Source: Pseudonocardia sp. (GTDB lineage Bacteria; Actinomycetota; Actinomycetes; Mycobacteriales; Pseudonocardiaceae). From it: DNA of 45,480 bases. How positions within the stretch are numbered: the stretch's first letter is position 1; each line of letters begins with the position of its first letter. The stretch spans positions 1-45,480 of the forward strand of contig NZ_JAODNI010000025.1 of NCBI RefSeq assembly GCF_025465255.1. The letters run 5' to 3'. Of the stretch, positions 40,663 to 45,480 are shown piece by piece. Under the pieces are notes generated by a model. The model saw only the letters and a list, made by a program, of their open reading frames with translations, was not told where the DNA came from and made no database searches. A program made the position numbers and the translations under genes.

Positions 40663-43128
40663 GTGTCCGACTTCGCGATCGCCTACGACAACTACGACCC
40701 CGGCAATGAGGGTTTGCGGGAGTCGCTGACGTCGACGGGCAACGGCTATTTCTGCACCCGCGGCACGGCCGAGTGGGAGGACGCCGACGGCGTCCACTAC
40801 CCGGGCACCTACGCCCACGGTGGCTTCAACCGGGAGACCACGATCCTCGGCGGCCGGCCGGTGCTGAACGAGGACCTGGTCAACCTGCCCAACTGGCTCG
40901 TCCTCAAGCTGCGGATCGAGGGCGAGGACGCAATCCGGCTCGAGAACGTCGAGCTGATCTCCTACGAGCACTCCTACGACATCCGGCTCGCGATGGTCCA
41001 GCGCGTCATGCGGTTCCGCGACCGCGCCGATCGCGAGACGACGCTGCGCAGCCGCCGCTTCGTCAGCATGGCCCACAGCCACCAGGCCGGGATCGAGTGG
41101 ACGCTGACGCCCGAGAACTGGTCGGGGCGCGTCGAGGTGATCTCCGGGCTCGACGGCCGGGTGACCAACCAGATGGTCGCCCGGTACCTCGAGCTGGAGG
41201 GCCGCCACCTCGACCCCGTCTCCCCCCGCACCTTCGGGCCGGAGACCATCGCGATCAAGGTGCAGACCCGGCAGTCGAACATCTACGTGGCCGAGGCCGC
41301 CCGCACGCGCGTGTTCCGCGACGGCGCGCCGGTACAGGCGGAGCGCAGCCTGCACCAGATGGTGGACTACATCCAGCAGGTGATCGCGTTGGACGTGACG
41401 CAGGGCGAGTCCGTGCGCGTGGAGAAGATGGTCTCGCTGTTCACCTCGCACGACAACGCGATCACCGAGACGCTCGCGGCCGCGGGGCGGCACGTGCTGC
41501 GCTACCCGGACTTCGCCGAAGCGCTGGAGGAGCACGCGTCGGCGTGGACGGAGCTCTGGGAGGTCTGCGACGTCGAGCTCCCCCACGAGCCCCGGGTGCA
41601 GCTGCTGCTGCGCTTCCACGTGGGCCACGTGCTGCAGGTGTGTTCACGGCACACGGCACGCCACGACGCCGGCGTCCCCGCACGCGGGCTCAACGGCGAG
41701 GCCTACCGCGGCCACGTGTTCTGGGACGAGCTCTTCGTCTACCCGTTCCTGAACTTCCGGCTGCCCGACATCACCCGTGGCTTGCTGCTGTACCGCTACC
41801 GCAGGCTCACCGAGGCGCGCGCCGCGGCGCGCGAGGCCGGCTTCCGGGGCGCGATGTTCCCGTGGCAGAGCGGCAGCGACGGCACCGAGGAGACGCAGGT
41901 CGTCCACCTCAATCCGCTGTCCGGGCAGTGGGATCCCGACCACAGCCACAACCAGCGGCACGTCAACGCCGCGATCTTCTACAACGTCTGGAAGTACTAC
42001 CAGGCCACCGACGACCGGGAGTTCCTCCGCGACTACGGCGCCGAGCTGATGCTCGAAATCGCGCGGTTCTGGGCGTCGGCCGCCCACTACAACCCGGAGC
42101 GCGACCGCTACGAGATCCACGGCGTCATGGGACCCGACGAGTTCCACGAGCGCTATCCCGGCTCCGACGAGGGCGGGCTGCGCAACAACGCCTATACCAA
42201 CGTGATGGTCGCCTGGATCGCCGACACCGCGCCGCGCGTGCTGAGACTGCTGCCGGTGAGCCGCCGGGAGGCGCTGCGTGCCCGGCTCGGGCTGACCGAC
42301 GACGAGCTGCGCACCTGGGACGAGATGAGCCGCAAGATGTACGTGCCGTTCCATCCGGACGGCATCATCAGCCAGTTCGAGGGCTACCTCGACCTCGAGG
42401 AGCTCGACTGGGAGCGCTACCGGGCCCAGCACACCAACATCCAGCGCCTCGACCGGATCCTCAAGGCCGAGGGCGAGGACCCCGACCGGTTCAAGCTGGC
42501 CAAGCAGGCCGACACGGTCATGCTGTTCTTCCTGTTCTCCGACGAGGAGCTCCGGACGTTGCTCGGGCGGCTCGGCTACGCGCACGATCCGGAGCTGACC
42601 CGGCGCACGATCGACTACTACGACCGGCGCACCTCCCACGGCTCCACGCTGAGCCTCGTGACCCACGCGGGCGTCCTGGCCGACATCGATCCGAAGAGCT
42701 CGTGGGACCGGTTCATCGTGGCGCTGGAGAGCGACATCGGCGACGTCCAGGGCGGGACGACGAAGGAAGGCATCCACATGGGTGTCATGTCCGGAACCCT
42801 GGACCTGTTGCAGCGCTACTACGTCGGCAGCGACGTCCGGGAAGGCGTGCTGTATTTCGAGCCGACCCTGCTCGACCGCCTCGACGGACTGGTGTTCTCG
42901 ATGCAGTTCCGCGGTACTCCGTTACGGGTGTCGATCGCCGGCGACCAGCTGACCGTGCTCGCGCTGCCCGAGGGCTTCCGCGGACCGGTCAGGATCGGCG
43001 TCGGCAGCGAGGTGCGCGAACTCGGCGCGGGCGACAGCACGGTGTTCCGCTTGTCCCACGAAACCGGGCCGGCGGATCCGAACCACCTGAGCAACGCGGA
43101 AGGGAGCCACCATGGCGACAGGCTTTGA
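40663..43128 (+). CDS. Glycoside hydrolase family 65 (trehalase / disaccharide phosphorylase)
   Basis: An 821-residue GH65 protein. It has an N-terminal beta-sandwich domain (about 1 to 290), a helical linker, the (alpha/alpha)6 catalytic barrel (about 340 to 720) and a C-terminal beta domain. The barrel contains GHVFWDELFVYPFLNFRLPD and the general acid Glu493 in HGVMGPDEFHERYPG, equivalent to Glu487 of Lactobacillus maltose phosphorylase. RTSHGSTLS (about 656 to 664) and GGTTKEGIHMG correspond to the phosphate-binding loops of phosphorylases. It would split an alpha-glucoside, possibly trehalose, to beta-glucose 1-phosphate and glucose, or hydrolyse it; the motifs lean to phosphate dependence. 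GTG 40663 follows GAGAGGGAACCT. Confidence 0.93.
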   Translation: MSDFAIAYDNYDPGNEGLRESLTSTGNGYFCTRGTAEWEDADGVHYPGTYAHGGFNRETTILGGRPVLNEDLVNLPNWLVLKLRIEGEDAIRLENVELISYEHSYDIRLAMVQRVMRFRDRADRETTLRSRRFVSMAHSHQAGIEWTLTPENWSGRVEVISGLDGRVTNQMVARYLELEGRHLDPVSPRTFGPETIAIKVQTRQSNIYVAEAARTRVFRDGAPVQAERSLHQMVDYIQQVIALDVTQGESVRVEKMVSLFTSHDNAITETLAAAGRHVLRYPDFAEALEEHASAWTELWEVCDVELPHEPRVQLLLRFHVGHVLQVCSRHTARHDAGVPARGLNGEAYRGHVFWDELFVYPFLNFRLPDITRGLLLYRYRRLTEARAAAREAGFRGAMFPWQSGSDGTEETQVVHLNPLSGQWDPDHSHNQRHVNAAIFYNVWKYYQATDDREFLRDYGAELMLEIARFWASAAHYNPERDRYEIHGVMGPDEFHERYPGSDEGGLRNNAYTNVMVAWIADTAPRVLRLLPVSRREALRARLGLTDDELRTWDEMSRKMYVPFHPDGIISQFEGYLDLEELDWERYRAQHTNIQRLDRILKAEGEDPDRFKLAKQADTVMLFFLFSDEELRTLLGRLGYAHDPELTRRTIDYYDRRTSHGSTLSLVTHAGVLADIDPKSSWDRFIVALESDIGDVQGGTTKEGIHMGVMSGTLDLLQRYYVGSDVREGVLYFEPTLLDRLDGLVFSMQFRGTPLRVSIAGDQLTVLALPEGFRGPVRIGVGSEVRELGAGDSTVFRLSHETGPADPNHLSNAEGSHHGDRL

Positions 43129-43900
43129 GGGGGCCATCTTCGACGTCGACGGCGTGCTCGTCGACTCCCCCCACGAGCGGGCCTGGAAGGACTCGCTGCG
43201 CGAGCTGATGGAGTCCGACTGGGCCGACATCAGGGACCAGAGCTCGTGGTCGGACGATCGGTTCACCCCGCAGGTCTACCAGCAGGTCATGTCCGGCAAG
43301 CCCCGCGCCGCCGGCGCCCTGGCCGCCCTGGAGTACTTCGAGGTCCCCGACGCCAAGGACCGGGTCGAGGCCTACGGCGCGTACAAGCAGGACATGGTCG
43401 TCAAGCTCATCGAGGCGGGCGAGTTCGAGGCCTACCCGGACGCGCTGCGTTTCGTCCTCGCCGTGAAGGGCGCGGGCATCCCGATCGCCGCCGCGTCGTC
43501 GTCGAAGAACGCGGGGCTGTTCCTGCGCCAGATCCGGCTCGACACCTTCGCTGAGCAGAATGGCCTGTCCTACGACTTCCTGACCCCGGGACTGAGCCTG
43601 CTCGACTCGTTCGATGTCGACATCTCCGGACGTGACTTCGCCCAGGGCAAGCCGCACCCCGAGATCTTCCTGACCGGCGCGTCCGAGCTCGGCGTCCCGC
43701 CCGAAGACTGCTTCGTGGTCGAGGACGCGGCGAGCGGGGTCCAGGCCGCGAAGGCGGGTGGGATGGCGGCGATCGGCCTCGCCAGGGCCGACGACGAGAA
43801 GCTGCTCGCGGCCGAGCGGGCCGACCTCGTCGTCACGTCCCTCGACGAGATCGACGTCACGGCGCTGAGCCGGCACGAGCTCGTCCGGCGGACGTCGTGA
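43112..43900 (+). CDS. HAD hydrolase, beta-phosphoglucomutase-like
   Basis: A 262-residue HAD-IA protein. The nucleophile and acid are Asp11 and Asp13 in AIFDVDGVLVDSPHERAWK. The helical cap spans about 20 to 110. Motif II is AAASSSKNAGLFLRQI, motif III is GKPHPEIFLTGASELGVPPE and motif IV is CFVVEDAASGVQAAKAGGM. This is the pattern of beta-phosphoglucomutases, which convert beta-glucose 1-phosphate to glucose 6-phosphate. Its gene overlaps the GH65 gene by 17 bases, as expected if it processes a beta-glucose 1-phosphate product. A simple phosphatase activity is the alternative. Confidence 0.9.
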   Translation: MATGFEGAIFDVDGVLVDSPHERAWKDSLRELMESDWADIRDQSSWSDDRFTPQVYQQVMSGKPRAAGALAALEYFEVPDAKDRVEAYGAYKQDMVVKLIEAGEFEAYPDALRFVLAVKGAGIPIAAASSSKNAGLFLRQIRLDTFAEQNGLSYDFLTPGLSLLDSFDVDISGRDFAQGKPHPEIFLTGASELGVPPEDCFVVEDAASGVQAAKAGGMAAIGLARADDEKLLAAERADLVVTSLDEIDVTALSRHELVRRTS

Positions 43901-44910
43901 GCAGCCCGGCCCAGCCGGCCTCGACGGCGGACACCGGCCCCCGGCCGGTGCGCGACACCACCGAGGGCACGCTGGCCATCGGCGTCGACATCGGCGGCAC
44001 GAAGATCCTCGCCGGGGTCGTCGACCGGGGCGGTCGCATCGTCGCCCAGACCCGCCGCGAGACGCCGGCCGACGACCCGTCGAAGACCCAGGACACCATC
44101 GCCGACGCGGTCCGCGAGCTGACCAGCTCCTACTCCGTGGTGGGAATCGGCCTGGGTGCCGCGGGCTTCGTCGACGAGCGGCGCTCGACGGTCATGTTCG
44201 CGCCGAACCTGGCCTGGCGCGACGAGCGCCTGCGCGAGTCGCTCGAGGAGCGGCTCGGGCTTCCGGTGGTCGTGGAGAACGACGCCAACGCCGCCGCGTG
44301 GGCGGAGGTCCAGTTCGGGGCCGCCCGCGGCGAGACCCATGTCGTGATCCTGACGATCGGCACGGGTATCGGTGGGGGCGTCGTGCTCGACGGGGAGCTG
44401 TATCGGGGCCGCTACGGGGTGGCCGCCGAGGTCGGGCACCTCAACATCGTCCCCGACGGCCGGAGATGCGGATGCGGCCTGCAGGGCTGCTGGGAGCAGT
44501 ACGGCAGCGGGCGCGCGCTCGTCCAGGAAGCGCAGGAGCAGGCCACGGTGTCCCCGTCGATGTCCCGTGAGCTGCTGCGGCTCGCGGGAGGCCGCGCGGA
44601 GGACATCACCGGCCACATGGTGACCGCGGCCGCCCGTTCCGGGGATGTCGCGGCGCTGCAGTGCTTCGACGAGCTGGGCAAGTGGCTCGGCAGGGGCATG
44701 GCCCAGCTGGCCGCGGTCCTCGACCCCGGGATGTTCGTCATCGCCGGTGGCGTCTCGGAGGCAGGCGAGATGTTGCGGGCGCCGGTGGAGGCCGTCTTGC
44801 GCAAGAACCTCACCGGCCGCGGACACCGTCCCACCGCGCAGGTCCGCATCGCCGAACTGGGCAACGAGGCAGGCCTGGTCGGCGCCGCCGACCTCGCCCA
44901 GCAGCACTGA
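43897..44910 (+). CDS. ROK family glucokinase
   Basis: A 337-residue ROK sugar kinase. The ATP phosphate loop is IGVDIGGTKILAGVVD near residue 28. The sugar-binding and catalytic region is PVVVENDANAAAWAEVQFGA, then ILTIGTGIGGGVVLDGELYR and GVAAEVGHLNIVPDG. The ROK zinc site is CGCGLQGCWEQYGSGRAL. It phosphorylates glucose to glucose 6-phosphate. GTG 43897 overlaps the HAD gene stop (GTGA). As last gene of the operon it would catch the free glucose released by the GH65 enzyme. Residues 1 to 22 are a disordered extension. Confidence 0.95.
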   Translation: MSSPAQPASTADTGPRPVRDTTEGTLAIGVDIGGTKILAGVVDRGGRIVAQTRRETPADDPSKTQDTIADAVRELTSSYSVVGIGLGAAGFVDERRSTVMFAPNLAWRDERLRESLEERLGLPVVVENDANAAAWAEVQFGAARGETHVVILTIGTGIGGGVVLDGELYRGRYGVAAEVGHLNIVPDGRRCGCGLQGCWEQYGSGRALVQEAQEQATVSPSMSRELLRLAGGRAEDITGHMVTAAARSGDVAALQCFDELGKWLGRGMAQLAAVLDPGMFVIAGGVSEAGEMLRAPVEAVLRKNLTGRGHRPTAQVRIAELGNEAGLVGAADLAQQH

Positions 44911-45480
44911 GTAGCTGGCCCTCGATACAGCCGCCGCGTCACGCTTCCCCTCCTTATATGGGCGGTGTGGAGGCAGAATCGCGAGGCCTATATCCGGGGC
45001 GCTCTCCCGACGGTCGTCGAACTCGACGGCGGCATCTTCTGAGGCAGACCGGTGGCCGCCACGCGACCCGCTACATCCGGATCCGATCCGCCGGCCGTGC
45101 TCGCGGCCGACCTCGATGCGTCCGAGGGATCGGCCAGAGACCGTCGGATCGGATCACGGATCGCTGCCGCTCGCCCCAGCCGCCGCCGAGGACAACGGGT
45201 CATCCGTGTGCCGGAGCTACGCGCCAAACCCGACGGTGTCTTCGAAGGCGCGGTACAACCGCGGGCTCTGAAAGCGGTCCGAGGACCCGATCAGCAGGAG
45301 GCACGAATCGTCCGTAGCGTCCACCCAGGGTTGTGATCGGCGCCCGGGGCCGTGCAGCTCAAGGCCTCGGCGGTTGGGCACACAGCCGTCGAGGCCGCCC
45401 AGCGAGCGTCCTGCGTCAGGCGAGTTGTCCCCTGAGCCCGCCGTCCTGCCGGCACCAGCACCGGTGGATCCGCTCGGTGC
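44911..45480. other. End of window, no gene supported
   Basis: No protein-like frame with a good start is visible after the glucokinase stop. A short plus-strand scrap NREAYIRGALPTVVELDGGI (near 44,970 to 45,040) and another, RVIRVPELRAKPDGVFEGAV (near 45,200), look partly protein-like but lack starts and family similarity. No clear terminator hairpin follows the operon within the first 60 bases. Confidence 0.4.

Noticed and set aside
40773..43208. Alternate plus-frame of 811 codons within the GH65 gene
   Set aside because: Out-of-frame shadow; the GH65 catalytic motifs are all in the other frame.
1..45480. CRISPR array or tandem repeats
   Set aside because: No regularly spaced direct repeats were seen by eye on either strand.

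Overview
The window is high-GC DNA with actinobacterial codon use, GTG starts and gene families. The mix of families suggests a Pseudonocardiaceae-like actinomycete (inference from family content only; no rRNA or other marker is present). It falls into two contrasting parts.

Positions 1 to about 31,000 are a patchwork of small stress or dormancy-type genes and gene relics. Intact genes include Hsp20, a PsiE-like operon partner, formaldehyde dehydrogenase, NDH-2-like oxidoreductase, YihY/BrkB, DUF4235, DUF2267, a SatP-type acetate transporter, MarR, DUF3040, STAS, a sulfite-oxidase-family protein with two DUF202 proteins, an epoxide hydrolase, a peroxiredoxin and a TetR regulator. Between them lie many broken genes: the tail of an ABC exporter ATPase, a LuxR tail, an orphan frameshifted CoxS, a tyrosine recombinase scrap, the 3' half of a tRNA-Ala, a truncated second YihY joined to a CBS fragment, a TetR without its HTH, arylsulfatase, SDR and CaiB scraps, and relics of IS256, IS5, IS481 and IS110 family transposases. 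A large molybdopterin oxidoreductase is interrupted by one in-frame TAA. The truncations and deletions are real rearrangements. Some single-base frameshifts could instead be assembly errors.

Positions about 31,000 to 37,340 are a tidy catabolic locus: hyuA-hyuB (ATP-dependent hydantoinase/oxoprolinase pair, overlapping GTGA), an amidase and a FadR-type GntR regulator. A MaoC dehydratase and a decayed CaiB CoA-transferase are divergent from it. An 18-bp perfect palindrome lies in the divergent intergenic region. The likely role is opening of a cyclic amide (hydantoin, lactam or oxoproline-like) followed by amide hydrolysis.

Positions 37,340 to 38,340 are again IS debris. Positions 38,350 to 44,910 hold a compact five-gene disaccharide operon: MFS sugar porter, OtsB trehalose-6-phosphate phosphatase, GH65 hydrolase/phosphorylase, beta-phosphoglucomutase-like HAD protein and ROK glucokinase, with spacings from -17 to +31 bases. 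Together they could import a disaccharide (probably trehalose or another alpha-glucoside), split it inside the cell and turn both halves into glucose 6-phosphate. The last 570 bases show no gene I can support.
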